A stretch of DNA of 64,000 nucleotides from NCBI GenBank assembly GCA_946811185.2, contig OX328109.1, forward strand, positions 42,702,129 to 42,766,128, written 5' to 3'. The notes under the pieces were generated by a model. The model had not been told where the DNA came from, ran no database searches, and saw only the letters and a list, made by a program, of their open reading frames with translations. This stretch comes from Hippopus hippopus (taxonomy: Eukaryota; Mollusca; Bivalvia; Cardiida; Cardiidae). The position numbers and the translations under genes were made by a program. This document shows positions 51,754 to 62,412 of the stretch, in pieces (position 1 is the stretch's first letter; every line of letters begins with the position of its first letter).

Positions 51754-51961
51754 TTAAACTCTGTATCAAACTTCAAATTTTTGGACATGGCAATATCAAA
51801 AGCTTTTGTAAACAACAAATAAAATGCTGCTCAATTGGTGAAAACACTGTGTGAAAAGGAGAAAATGCTGATTACCAGCATTTTCTACTTTCCCAGAATT
51901 ATTTGAAAAAGCCCCTTTCCTGACAGTCGTTAAAAATCAGGATATTGTTGTACTGGGGGTA
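51754..51961 (+). mobile_element. hp1 MITE, shortened long arm
   Basis: TTAA 51754-51757; GTGAAAACACTGTGTGAAAA stem. Confidence 0.85.
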
Positions 51962-51980
51962 ATGTGTGTACACATGTCAA

Positions 51981-52043
51981 AACATTGTGAAAAAAAATTG
52001 CCTATTACAAGTTCTTTTTGTGTTGCTACAATGTTTTCAAAAG
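51981..52043. repeat. Short hairpin variant
   Basis: AAAACATTGTGAAAAAAAAT...GTTGCTACAATGTTTTC. Confidence 0.55.
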
Positions 52044-52442
52044 CTGTTTACTGCAAGAAAACTTGTCAGTTGCATGAAACATGATAATCTTTGTTAAATG
52101 AATTATAATTCATCATAAAAACACAGTTTGTACAAAAAACACATTTATAATTTCAAGGAGGAATATAATAAACAGGGAAACTGATGTCATATCAAAGTTT
52201 TTGTATGTGTTATTTTCCGTATTATACTTAAAATGGTAACAAACAACTTTAAAAAGAAAACAACTTTTTCAAAAAGATTCAAAGAAATTACTTGTTGATT
52301 TAATTTATAAACACATTAAAGTTAGAACCCAAAAAAGTTGGCTCCTAAAAATGATGGCAATTACTATTTTGTAGCAGATTTAGTGTTATAAGGAAATATT
52401 CCCAGGCCTGAGTCTGGTAGCTCAATGGATAATATACATGGG
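52044..52442. other. Unassigned AT-rich sequence
   Basis: CTGAGTCTGGTAGCTCAATG at 52410 is a SINE-1 head relic. Nothing else. Confidence 0.35.
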
Positions 52443-52682
52443 TTTTAATCAAGGCAAAATTTTAGACTTGTCCGAATTGAAAGCATTTTCAGAAGACAAA
52501 GTGTGGCTCAAAAGATGGGATTTGTCTGTAAAATGGTAGAAATCATGGTGGAAAGGGTAAGAAAACTTTGTGGGAAAAGGAGAAAATGCTGGTCACCAGC
52601 ATTTTCTCCTTTTCCCACAATGTTTTCTAAAGCTTTACCTGTCAGGGTTTGTGAAACACAGAATTGTTTGGTATAGGTTTAA
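52443..52682 (+). mobile_element. hp1 MITE with a duplicated stem base
   Basis: GGTAGAAATCATGGTGGAAA is followed by GGTAAGAAAACTTTGTGGGA, so the left stem start occurs twice. Right TTTAA. Confidence 0.87.
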
Positions 52683-53169
52683 GGGTTTTGATATCATTGG
52701 CAAGGTATGTGTCAGTTTGGGCTAAATCCAGAAGGGATGAGTATCAAATTTCCCCAAAACACAAAAATCTATTAATTTATATTCACCAATAGGTTAAACC
52801 ATTAAACAATTAAAGTTCAGTATGAATTTTATAAACATTGTCTCATGCAATAGTGGGCTAACTACCAAAAAACAAGTTACTTTGATAATGGGTTCTTGCA
52901 GGTTCTTTTATATTCTTCTTCCCTTCCCAACAAAAACTCATTACCATTCCTGCTACTTTTTTTGACATACCATAAACATAGGTGACATACTGAAAAAAAA
53001 AAAATTGAACGAAAGAGAAATAACTTAATTCTTGGTTACATGGATAACAAAGCGATAAAAGAAGTAATCATTCAATTTTCCTTCTTTTTTCCCAAAATTT
53101 TGTGGCATAGATCAGTGTGTGAAAATGGGTTGACCCATAGATTACTGAAGGAAAAAAAATGAACCAACA
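52683..53169. other. Unassigned AT-rich sequence
   Basis: No family recognised. Confidence 0.3.
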
Positions 53170-53190
53170 ATTGATCTGGCAAAAGGGGGT

Positions 53191-53419
53191 TTAACTCTTT
53201 ACCAAACGACAAAATTTATGAATGGTACAAATTGAAAGCATTTGCAGACGACAAAATAAACGTATCTGAAAAATCAAAATTTGTTTTTGGAAGGTTAGAA
53301 AACATTGTGGAAAAAGGAGAAAATGCTGGTTACCAGCATTTTCTCCTTTTCCCACAATGTTTTCAATAGCTTTCTTTCTTAGGGTCGTTAAAATTCGGGA
53401 TTGTGTGGTAAAGAGTTAA
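53191..53419 (+). mobile_element. hp1 MITE, complete, nested in the left GAGCC end
   Basis: TTAA both ends; subfamily b; palindrome with one mismatch. Confidence 0.96.
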
Positions 53420-53624
53420 TGTATCTCTGTGGTGCATTATGTCAAGCAAGACATCACATAATACTGGATCCATAAAGTCTGTTTTGTGTAACAGACTGAA
53501 TCAGGTAGAATGATCCTTGGACTTACAGAAAATTTACATAATATTATAGCAAAAAGGTCTGACCCATGTCAGCCTGCGCTGACTGCGTAGGCTGATATGG
53601 GTTGTTATTTTTTTTGCAGATGCA

Positions 53625-53853
53625 TTAACCCTTTACCACTCGAGAAAATTTTGGACTGGTCCAAATTGAAAGCATTTGCAGACAACAAAATAAATGTGAC
53701 TGAAAATTTAAAATTTGTTTTGGGAAGGGTAGAAAACATTGTGGGAAAAGGAGAAAATGCTGGTTACCAGCATTTTCTCCTTTTCCCACAATGTTTTCAA
53801 AAGGCTTCTTTCTCAGGGTCGTTAAAAGTCGGGATTGTGTGGTAAAGAGTTAA
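53625..53853 (+). mobile_element. hp1 MITE, complete, nested in the right GAGCC end
   Basis: TTAA 53625-53628 and 53850-53853; subfamily b; perfect palindrome. Same length and orientation as the copy at 53191. Confidence 0.96.
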
Positions 53854-53944
53854 ACACCTTTTTCAGATCGCTAGGCTTAATTATTTTTCTTTAGTGTATA
53901 GAGAGTCCCAGAATCACATTTTGGCCAAACTATCTGTACGAATC

Positions 53945-54000
53945 AGAAAGGGTAGATCTAAGATCAGGCTGTACCATCATGACCTATACTGTGCGCATGC
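53945..54000. repeat. hp2 core, decayed
   Basis: GTAGATCTAAGATCAGGCTG; right arm replaced by GACCTATACTGTGCGC. Confidence 0.6.
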
Positions 54001-54008
54001 ACATTGCA

Positions 54009-54236
54009 TTAACACTTTACCAAATGACAACATTTTAGACTGGTCAAAATTTAAAGCATTTGCAAATGACAAAATAAATGTTGCCCAAAAATTGGAATTT
54101 GTTTTTGAAAGGATAGAAAACATTATAGAAAAAGGAGAAAATGCTGGTGACAGCATTTTCTCTTTTTCCCACAATGTTTTCAAAGGCTTTCTGTTTCAGG
54201 GTTGTTAAAGGTCCGATTTGTATATTAAAGAGTTAA
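54009..54236 (+). mobile_element. hp1 MITE, complete
   Basis: TTAA both ends; subfamily b; centre shortened (GCTGGTGACAGC). The flank GCATGCACATTGCATTAA recalls a GAGCC end. Confidence 0.93.
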
Positions 54237-54302
54237 AAGGGGTTTGTGCTGGACTATAGAGGCCAATTTCATCACTAATTTAGCCTAATACTATTGGCAC
54301 AT

Positions 54303-54420
54303 TTTAACCCTCTACCACGCTTTTCAATCTTTATCACCCTTTACAAGCAATATTGATTACCCCTTTTCTGTCAATGGTTTCAATAGCTGTATACTGCAGG
54401 AAAGTAAAGTGCCATATTTG
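54303..54420 (-). mobile_element. hp1 relic
   Basis: TTTTAACCCTCTACCACGC, then TTACCCCTTTTCTGTCAATG. Confidence 0.55.
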
Positions 54421-54429
54421 TCCAACAGT

Positions 54430-54603
54430 GGGCCAACCACTAACCAAACAATACCAAGTTTTTACATCATGTTTCAAAACAGTCAGAAAAGAAGAAAATA
54501 GTGGTAACCAGCATTTTTTTCCTTTCCCGTAATGTTTATAATAACATGTTTGAGATCTCTGGCTTATATGCAGAAATTGAGTATGTTCTGCAATAAAGGG
54601 TTA
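54430..54603 (-). mobile_element. hp1 MITE, decayed
   Basis: CTAACCAAACAATACCAAG, palindrome GAAAATAGTGGTAACCAGC; ends AATAAAGGGTTAG at the next copy. Confidence 0.72.
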
Positions 54604-54804
54604 GCTCTTTACCTTTCCAGAAAATTTAGTCTCGACCAAATTTAAAGCATTGCACACAAATAAAATGTAGCGGTAGCTCAGATGATAAGACTTGTATCTA
54701 TGAGCAAATTTTGCAGTAAGAAAATTTGGGTTACCAGTATTTTCTCCTTCCATCAGTGTGTTTTTGAATGCCCTCTTCCTTGAGATTTTGTGGTAAAGGG
54801 TTAA
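54600..54804 (+). mobile_element. hp1 MITE, diverged
   Basis: TTAGCTCTTTACC start; subfamily a; left palindrome arm largely lost; TTAA 54801-54804. Confidence 0.82.
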
Positions 54805-55003
54805 TCCTGTATTAAACAACAAAATTTTAGCCTCGTCCAAATTGAAAGCATTTGCAGACGACAATTTCAGTGTGGCTGAAATAAATTCTTTGTTAGGGTA
54901 GAAAACATTGTGGGAAAAGAAGAAAATGCTGGTTACCACAGTGTTTTCAAAAGGCTTTTTTCCCAGAGTCATTAAAAGTCGGCATTGTGTGGTAAAGGGA
55001 TAA
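54801..55003 (+). mobile_element. hp1 MITE, right palindrome arm deleted, head-to-tail
   Basis: TTAA 54801-54804; ATGCTGGTTACC joins directly to ACAGTGTTTTC. Confidence 0.87.
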
Positions 55004-55360
55004 CATAGGTAATTTCCAGTTTGCCAGTGAACACCAATAAAATAAATCCCTGTTTTATTACCATTGTCATTACACATCAAGATTGGAATCTATCAATCAG
55101 TTTTAATAATTGGTTCAGTTACTCACCGATTTCATCAAATTGATTTTAAAATGAGTCGATTAAAATTATGTACATGTTATGAGGTATTTAATTAAATGAC
55201 ATGACTGTAAGGTTATTTAGTTACTTCAAAGAAGTGTTTCAATTAAGAATTTTTTTGGCAGAAGTGGTACAAGTCATAAAGTTGGATTTTAAAAGTTACT
55301 TTACACTGGAAAAATTATACTGACTTAGTGAAGGACATAAATGATTATTTTAACTGTTAA
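55004..55360. other. Unassigned AT-rich sequence
   Basis: No family recognised. Confidence 0.3.
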
Positions 55361-55612
55361 TTAACTCTTTACCAAATTACAAAATTTTACATTTCTCCAA
55401 ATTAAAAGCATAAAATTTTGCAAACAACAAATTTGATGTGTCTCAAATGATGGTATTAGTCTTAGACAGGGTAGGAAACAACTAGTAGGAAATGGAGAAA
55501 ATGCTGGTTACCAGCATTTTCTCCTATTTCCACTTTGTTTTCAAAAGCATTGCACCCCACCAGAGTTGTTAAAACGGGATCATCTCAAAAAGGCCAGGAC
55601 TGAAGGGGTAAA
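55361..55612 (+). mobile_element. hp1 MITE, near complete
   Basis: TTAA 55361-55364 (ATTTTAACTG, then TTAATTAACTCTTTACC); subfamily a; right part altered by an insertion before GGGGTAAAG. Confidence 0.85.
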
Positions 55613-55658
55613 GTGGTTAGTCAAGACATTACAGAAAAAGTACTCTTGGGACTAGATT

Positions 55659-55874
55659 TTAACTCTTTACTAAATAATAAAATTTTTAGCTAGTCCAAAT
55701 TCAAAGCATTTGTAGACGACAATTTAAATGATGGAATTCATTTTTGATAGGGTAGAAAACATAGTGGGAAAAGGAGAAAATGCTGGTTACCAGCATTTTC
55801 TCCCTTTTCCCATTATGTTTTCAAAGGCCTTTTTAGTTAAGTAGTGAAGACTCAGGATTGTGTGGTAAAGAGTT
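55659..55874 (+). mobile_element. hp1 MITE, near complete, closest to the gene
   Basis: TTAA 55659-55662; right end GGTAAAGAGTTAT; ends about 285 bp before the ATG at 56160. Confidence 0.92.
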
Positions 55875-56159
55875 ATGCAAAATCTTTGTTAAAAATATAG
55901 AATGGCCAGTTGTTCATGACAGTGTAGTTGACTGAATTGTTATTTGTTGGAGAAAAGTTGATTTTGAGCCATCATGTTTGAATGAAGTTAGGAAGACAGA
56001 AAAAGATTTTGTAAATAAATATTAGAGAGAGCTTAAAGTCTAATAAACAAACATTACATTGATAAAGACCTCAAGTTCTGTTTATACTTCTGAATTGATA
56101 CGAAAATAAACAACTGATACGAAAATAAACACATATTTCGGAAGTAAGTAACTCCTCAC
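55875..56159 (+). other. Upstream region / probable 5' UTR of the coding exon, with a short direct repeat
   Basis: This is one of the few stretches without recognisable mobile DNA, between the last hp1 copy and the ATG. TGATACGAAAATAAACA occurs twice, at 56096-56112 and 56115-56131. No convincing TATA box or initiator was seen. Confidence 0.4.
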
Positions 56160-58385
56160 ATGAATTCAGAAAGCCATATTCCGACCCTGAAAAGGGGAGG
56201 GAACTCTAATAAATCGGGAGCATTTGTGGAGACACAAAAGGAGTTGTTTGATGGGGCTGGTAATGTTTGTTATAAAATAAAAAATGAAAACTTCGGAAAT
56301 TATCCATGTGACTTGAATAGTGATCTTGCATCAGAAAAACAGAATAGATCTTCACAAGGGTCTACATCTGTTGGAAGGTATGTGGTTGAAAATGATAGTG
56401 TTACAAAGGGAAGTGACTTGAAAATATCAAATGATTCTAGTGCTGAAGACATAGATAATTCTGATGATGATTCAGATGAATTTTCATTTCATAAATCTGT
56501 ACAGGATCAACTTGAGTCTATAGATTTAAGTGGAAGTCAGGAGAATGTGATTTCAAGAAAAAAAGAGGCAAATGACAAATGTGAGGTTGAAAATGAGTAT
56601 GAGTATGTGATAGTTAATTCTAGAGTTCGGTTGAAAGAGGCAGAATTAAAAAGAAATTTAGCATTAGCTGGTAGCTCATTTGAAAGGGACAGATCTAGTT
56701 TAAAGAGAGGTGCAAGTACCAGTGTACTTATCAGAGCAAACAGAGAAATGTCTGCAGGCAAAGTAAGTCCTGCAAGACCGCAATCAACAGAAAGAGGAGC
56801 ATCAGCAAATACTTCTCCCAAACAAGGTCCAATACCAATCAGAAGCTCTCCAAGAAGCTCCCAGTCTACTGGACAACTACCTAGAAGGACTGGAGCAGTC
56901 AGATCTAACAAGTCTGTGAGACAGTCTCCAAGATTGTCCCAGAGTCCTTCACCAAGGAATGGACAAGTCTTGCATGAAAATAGTAAAGAGGAGGATACAT
57001 CATTGAAACTATCTCTGAAAGGTTTGAATGATTCTGATGATGAAGATGACGCTTTAGATAATGATGAAGAATCATCTAGCCCTCGTAAAGAAAGGGCGAT
57101 AAGCCCAAGAAAAGGGGTGATGCTGACTACAAAGTCATTTGAAGCAAAAACTTCTTTGATGCATAGAAATGAAAGTGATGGGAGCATAGCAAGACTATCC
57201 ATTAGATCGCCATCTATGACAGAACAATCTATTTCAAATAACAAAAAGCCAGTCTTGAAGAAATCTTTATCAAATAGAGAATTCAGCATTCACATAAACA
57301 GAACTTCCACACTGAATGAAAACTTGCTTCATTTGGGTGCAGGCTTAGAAAACAGGGGAGAACCAGTCCTGAAGCGGACATCATCAGGTAGAAAGCTACC
57401 TGGTGTACCAACAGATAAGATAAATAAAGCTCTTCAGAAATCCAACTCCAACACAAACATTGACAATGGTTCGAGTAAACATCCAGATCCAAGTGTAAAG
57501 CAGGTAGATTCTGACAGCAGCTTTCTGTCAATAAGTAAAGATGGAAGCACAGAGTATGTGTCCTTGGATTTTAACGACAGTTCAGGTAGTTCTGTGAAAA
57601 CTTCTACAAGCAAGGATGTTATAAGTTCCCCTGATAATAGTTCATCAGGAGACGGAGACATTAAAGATGTGAAATCAAAAGCACCACTTGAAAAGAGACC
57701 ACCCATAGCAGAACATACACAATCAAGAGGCCATCCCTCCCCCAGGGATACAAAAACAGGGAAACCTCCGATAGAGCGTAAATCCAGCAAAGGTGCCATT
57801 GAAAAGTCTGTCCCTGCCTCACCACGCAACAACGTCCCTGCTTCACCAAGAAAGACTATCATTGCAGCTTCTCCTAGAGGGATACCATCCCCAAGAACCC
57901 AGGGGTCACCAAGGGGGCCACAATCCTTATCCCCAAGGAGGGTTCAATCAGCTTCACCCAGGACAATAGGAAGGGCTTCCCAACCATCCCCAAGAGACAA
58001 TATGCCAAATAAAGGAATTTCCAATGAGAAACATTCTAATACAGATATGGGTAAAGTGCATGAAAACTACAACACTGTAAATAAAGCAAATGGTATTCAT
58101 AAATTAAGTGCAGATGGTGCCAGCCGTGGCCAAGCTGTCGATGCACCTATATCACCTGCAAGGAAAGCAAGGCATCACAGTGGTAGTAGTATCACATCTC
58201 CGAGACCTGGATCTCCTGTTAAAAAAGTTCGGCAAAATTCTACCTCAGATTTAAGAAATTCTCAAATTATGGAAGAACCTTCGCCAAGGACTGTGATACA
58301 CTTGAGGCAAGATGGCTGTCAAAGTTTGGAGTTGCAGCAGGTTATTGATATATTTGGAGTTGGGAAAGAAGCTGTAAAAAATAAG
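56160..58385 (+). CDS. Large coding exon of a Ser/Pro/Arg-rich, mostly disordered protein (first coding exon, gene incomplete)
   Basis: Open for 742 codons from ATG 56160. An in-frame TAA at 56145-56147 lies five codons upstream, and no clear splice acceptor lies between, so this is probably the initiating exon. The frame runs into AAG|GTAAGG at 58385/58386, a good donor, leaving a phase-0 intron; the apparent stop at 58395 would be intronic. The protein is low-complexity: acidic clusters at about residues 92-110 (EDIDNSDDDSDEF) and 290-307 (DSDDEDDALDNDEE), a short charged stretch at about 145-170 (VRLKEAELKRNLALAG), and SPR/SPK motifs clustered at about 200-275 and 525-625. Basophilic-kinase-like sites recur (LKKSLSN near 363, LKRTSSG near 402, LQKSNSN near 422). 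The last 32 residues (IHLRQDGCQSLELQQVIDIF, then GVGKEAV) look like the start of an ordered domain completed by later exons. I do not recognise the family. A cytoskeletal or scaffold role would be a guess from composition only. Confidence 0.85.
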
Positions 58386-58391
58386 GTAAGG
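58386..58391 (+). other. 5' splice donor ending the coding exon
   Basis: AAG|GTAAGG closely fits the MAG|GTRAGT donor consensus and leaves the exon in phase 0. A second GT five bases downstream (AAG|GTCATG) fits less well. Confidence 0.7.
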
Positions 58392-58565
58392 TCATGAATA
58401 TGTTTGTCTTGTTTAACAGAGACCAAAATCATTAAACTTACTTTTAGGCGTACTGCAAATTGTTGCAATGATACTTGATTCAGTTTTCGTACAGGCTGAT
58501 CTTGATCTTACATCATGCTCAACAGTTGTGTATGCATGGAGCTCTTACGGTTAATCAGATAGCTT
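58392..58565. other. Start of the intron after the coding exon
   Basis: AT-rich non-coding sequence. It holds a half hp2-like hairpin word (GCTGATCTTGATCT near 58495). No exon was recognised downstream to 64000. Confidence 0.4.
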
Positions 58566-58569
58566 TAGT

Positions 58570-59800
58570 TTTGATTGACTCTTCACCAAGAATTTTGAGT
58601 TTTAATGGCTCTTAGAAAAAAAGGGTCCGACGAATCACCGAAATACTGAAATACCACCGAAACACCGAAATACCCCCTTTTTTTTAAAATTATTAAACTC
58701 AAATATCTGAAGTTGTGGTTTTTGATACAAATTGTTATCATATTGATGAAGGGAGGTTGTTTTAAACCTAGTGTCAAAATAACAACATGCCATTTTGGCC
58801 CGACGTACGTGAAGAATGTGCACCGGAACAGCCGTACTGTACTGTAAATGTCTACCGAAATACCCGCTTTATGTAGTAAAATCGGTTGATTCAGGAACGC
58901 TACCTCCGTAATATCACTACAGTACCTTTTCAACAAGGTTGGTGTGTCTGATCTTTATCCATAAGTATCTTAGGAAAAAAAAACATTTTTTCATTTTTGT
59001 ATTGGGAATATGAGATTAAATCTTTGCCAAAATAAAAGCCGGCAGCCATTTAAATCAGTGGTTAACACGTTACCAAAGTAAATTGATAAGACAATTATAA
59101 TTCCGCCTACTAATAATCATAACAATGATAAACTAACACATCAGACAAGTTGGATAATGTTAGCCGAACACCTTCAATTATGATTGCTTCACTTTAACAG
59201 AACAGAACAGAATAGAACATGCAGAGATACGTGGGCGTTTCGACGGATCAGAGACCTACATCATGCAATGTCTGATTTGGGTCTACTTCTTTCGCAAATG
59301 AAGTGGATTAGCACTCTCTTTTGTGTGTTTTTACCATTCAAAGAAATAATAAATATAAGTGATAATGTCATATTGATATAATTCTTTAATCTAGATTGGC
59401 ATACAGGTACAGGCCAGACACGCGAGTGTTTCGGTGATTGTTCTCCACACGAATAAAATGATAAATATTAATAAAATCATTCTTCCCAAATAATGTGTAA
59501 TACTTTGATTAAATGTGCTTTCTGTTAAAAAAAAAAGAAAAATCCAGCATATATATCAGTTATCTGAACCCAATAAAAAAAAAATAGGGGTATTTCGGTG
59601 TTTCGGTGGTATTTCGGTATTTCGGTGATTCGTCGGACCGGAAAAAAAAAGCTTTTGAAAACCTTGTGAGAAAAGGAGAAAATTTCTCCTTTTCTCACAA
59701 GGTTTTCAACCTTGTCAAGGGCAATCCCGTTATTCTAGCCAGAGTAATTTTTGTGTCTGCAAGTAGCTTTCAATTTGGAGGAATCTAGAATGGTACAAGC
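58570..59800 (-). mobile_element. hp1 MITE interrupted by a long-TIR element
   Basis: Parts 58570-58623 (TTGACTCTTCACCAAG, TTTTAATGGCTCT) and 59640-59800 (GCTTTTGAAAACCTTGTGAG onward). Palindrome lacks the ATGCTGG apex. Confidence 0.85.
58624..59639. mobile_element. TIR element, 1016 bp, about 55-bp inverted ends
   Basis: GGTCCGACGAATCACCGAAA continues through repeated ACCGAAATAC words at the left; the right end is its near-perfect complement, ending CGTCGGACC. Flanks are A-rich (GAAAAAAAG / GAAAAAAAAAG), so an 8-9 bp duplication is possible but uncertain. Superfamily not assigned. No transposase frame. Confidence 0.85.
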
Positions 59801-59819
59801 TTTTCCTCTTTTTCCTTTT

Positions 59820-60110
59820 GGGAGCCAAGTAGGGCAGTCAGTAGTGTACAGGACTTGAGGGGTGGGGGGGGTGTTGTGTCGCTGGTTTGAATCCCACTCT
59901 GCCCATTTGTTTCTGAGGATTGATGATAGTTATTGCGACAGGATTCATTCCTCTGTAATTGGTGATCATTGGTTTGACGATGGTTACATGTGAAAGCAAC
60001 TAGTAGCTTGAGAAGAATGTTGTGCAAAGTAATGGTAACCGAAACTCCAGGAAAGCATGGATGGGTGCACTGGCCACCAGGATAATATTGAAATAGTTAT
60101 GAAACCAGCA
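59820..60110 (+). mobile_element. SINE-1, old copy
   Basis: GGGAGCCAAGTAGGGCAGTC, a GGGGTGGGGGG expansion in the head, and a body to ATAATATTGAAATAG. Confidence 0.82.
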
Positions 60111-60194
60111 AAAAATATGGTACCAACAAACAATACAAAAGGATCCTTTTACTTCAGTATGTTTCTCAGGGTCATGAAAAATCTGATTATATGA

Positions 60195-60424
60195 TTAACC
60201 TTTTCATCACACAGTGCTAAGTTTTAACTACCCTGAAGAAGACGCCTTTTGAAAATATTGTGGGAAAAGGAGAAAATACTGGCAACCTGCATTTTCGTCT
60301 TTTCCCACAATGTTTTCTACCCTGTCCAAGGCAATGTCTGCCTTTTGAGGCACGTACAACTTGTTATTTGCAGGTGCTTTGGATATAGATAAGTCTGAAA
60401 TTTTGTCATGTGGTGAAGGATTTA
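60195..60424 (-). mobile_element. hp1 MITE, near complete
   Basis: TTAA 60195-60198; right end GGTGAAGGATTTAT; subfamily a. Confidence 0.9.
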
Positions 60425-60649
60425 TCTTTTACCACACAATGCTGACTTTTAACGACCCTGACAGAGAAGGCTTTTGAAAACATTGTGGGAAAAGGAGAAA
60501 ATGCTGGTAACCAGCATTTTCTTCTTTTCTCACAATGTTTTCTACCCTGTCCATGGCAACTTCTGCCATTTGAGCCACATACAACTTGTCATTTGTAGGT
60601 GCTTTGGATAGAGACAGGTCTGAAATTTTATTGTGTGGTAAAGGGTTAA
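60421..60649 (-). mobile_element. hp1 MITE, head-to-tail, same sub-lineage as the previous copy
   Basis: Starts TTTATCTTTTACC; right TTAA 60646-60649. Both copies share CTGTCCA-GGCAA and ACATACAACTTGT changes, so they look like a tandem duplicate. Confidence 0.92.
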
Positions 60650-60740
60650 GGGCCAGCATGTTGCCTCCTACAGGACTTTTTGCATTTTGCAGTAACACCC
60701 TTTCTCTCTTTGTGGTAATGTTTTCTTTTGCATTCATGTT
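60650..60740. mobile_element. hp1 relic
   Basis: TAACACCCTTTCTCTCTTTG and GGTAATGTTTTC. Confidence 0.4.
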
Positions 60741-60969
60741 TTAACACTTTACAAAACCACAAAATTGTAGCCTTGTCCAAATTGAGAGCATTTGCAGACG
60801 ACAATTTCACTGTGGCTCAAATGGTGCAATTTTTCTTTGACAGGATAGAAAACATTGTGGGAAAAAGAGAAAATGCTGGTTACCAGCATTTTCTCCTTTT
60901 TCCACAATGTTTTCAAAAGGCTTCTTTCCCAGGGTCGTTAAAGGTCGACATTATCCAGTAAAGACTTAA
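60741..60969 (+). mobile_element. hp1 MITE, complete
   Basis: TTAA 60741-60744 and 60966-60969; subfamily a. Confidence 0.94.
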
Positions 60970-61039
60970 ACCTTCATTTATTGTGATGATTAATACTTTA
61001 CAAATGGGAATATTCTTGAGAATTGGACTATGAATGTTA

Positions 61040-61242
61040 TTAACCCATAAAGTGCCTTTACTTCTATAGGTGCCTTTGAGGCCAGTGTAAATCAAACTCA
61101 GGCTGCACAAAACATGCAGCCTGATCTTTGATCTACCTTGTCCATTTTGCTGATACACTGCAGGCAAAAGGCACCATAAAATTGTGATTATTTTGGTCAT
61201 ATTTCTAGGATTAAGATTTCTGTTGGCACTCTGAGGGTCAAG
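61040..61242 (+). mobile_element. hp2 variant b, complete
   Basis: TTAACCCATAAAGTGCC to GGCACTCTGAGGGTCAA; palindrome 61083-61143. Confidence 0.88.
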
Positions 61243-61375
61243 GATGGTTGACAGTATTAAATAATACAGAGCTCCTCAACAGTTACTGCCCTTTAACAGT
61301 GTCTAATGAGGTTATTTGTCAATGTGCAGTCTGTATAAGTACAAATTAAAAACAGAATAGGATGGGTAATGGGAA
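61243..61375. other. Unassigned sequence
   Basis: No family recognised. Confidence 0.3.
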
Positions 61376-61680
61376 GTGAGAGAACAAGAGAGGAATTAGG
61401 GGGAGGGGCAGGGATGGGGATGGGAGTGAGAGAGGGTCAGGGTAAGGGAGAGGGAGAGAGAGAATGAATGAATGTTGTTTTATGGTGCATTGACATCTCG
61501 GGTCATTTAGGGCTCAAAAAAAAGTTATGAAAGGAAAGAAAAGCATGTAAGACTGTGAGTCATGAGTATATAATGTAGGATGTATTGAGAGAGAGCGAGC
61601 GAGAGAGACGGTGTCAGAGAGAGAGAGAGTTAGACAGACACACAGACAGACACACAGACTGACAGACACTCTAAAACATG
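61376..61680 (+). repeat. GA/GGGA-rich and CAGA microsatellites
   Basis: Purine-rich block 61376-61466; AATGAATG; (GA)n 61587-61632; (ACAG)n to 61670. The 60-codon minus frame is read-through of the repeat. Confidence 0.9.
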
Positions 61681-61948
61681 GACAGAGAGCTAGCAATTAT
61701 AACTACATTCCAGTAGAGATAGCTGTTGTCAGGTTTATTTTAAGTAATTCATTTCAATTAGTAAACATACAATCTTGTTAGTATAACTTTCTCAAACATT
61801 GATTTTACTGGTTACAATACTCTAATAACTAAGGGTAACATAAGGTGCTGTTTTCGATGGGGTAGATACAGATCAGATTGCAAAGAATATGTGGCCAGAT
61901 CATGGATAAACAATCATTTTTTTTTTTTGTTCTTACCCAAACATTCAT
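61681..61948. other. Unassigned, with an hp2 relic
   Basis: GGGTAGATACAGATCAGATT at 61860. Confidence 0.4.
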
Positions 61949-62093
61949 AATTCAGTTCTTTGTCAGATGAAAAAAATTAGACTTAGTCATTTTGTAAGTA
62001 CTTGGAGACAACAAAATATTGTGAGATTGGTCTATGAAAGGGTAAAAAAACATCGCTGGCATTAAATCATGCGATTGTTTGGTAAAAGATTGA
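61949..62093 (+). mobile_element. hp1 MITE, palindrome deleted
   Basis: CAGATGAAAAAAATTAGAC, GGAGACAACAAAATATTG; right CGATTGTTTGGTAAAAG. Confidence 0.72.
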
Positions 62094-62124
62094 TTCTTTA
62101 AGTAATTTAAGGGTGAAGTAAAAT

Positions 62125-62336
62125 ATTGTTTTTATGGTGGTCAATAATATTTTCAACATTATTTCTGTTACATCTCTGTGGCCAGTAAACTTATTCGTGC
62201 TTTCTTTTACCAGTACTTTGAACAATATTCTTTCCAAGACACTGGATACTTTCCAACATAACAATTCTACAAACAATGATCAGCAGTGAGAGAGGAATGA
62301 ATCCTGTCTGCTACCAACTGCACTGTCGAGGCTCAG
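62125..62336 (-). mobile_element. SINE-1 with internal deletion
   Basis: ATTTTCAACATTATTTCTG to GTCGAGGCTCAGC; the segment between GAATGAATCCTGTC and CTGCTACC is missing. Confidence 0.85.
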
Positions 62337-62412
62337 CATTTGTCATTCTTTTGGAACAGTTATTGCCTATGAAGATATGATTGTTATGAGAAATCTTTCA
62401 ACTTAGTAAGCT

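Larger units (their letters stand above)
53170..53880 (-). mobile_element. GAGCC element with an hp1 copy in each inverted end
   Basis: GATCTGGCAAAAGGGGGT (left end), hp1, TTAATGTATCTCTGTGG to TTGCAGATGCATTAA (interior with the GTCAGCCTGCGC...GCGTAGGCTGA hairpin), hp1, then TTAAACACCTTTTTCAG and GCTAGGCTTA, a decayed right end. Confidence 0.85.

Noticed and set aside
56537..57289. 250-codon minus-strand frame
   Set aside because: Lies antisense to the coding exon. Its Ser/Leu-rich translation mirrors the S/P/R codons of the + strand.
57434..57862. 142-codon minus-strand frame
   Set aside because: Also antisense shadow of the coding exon.
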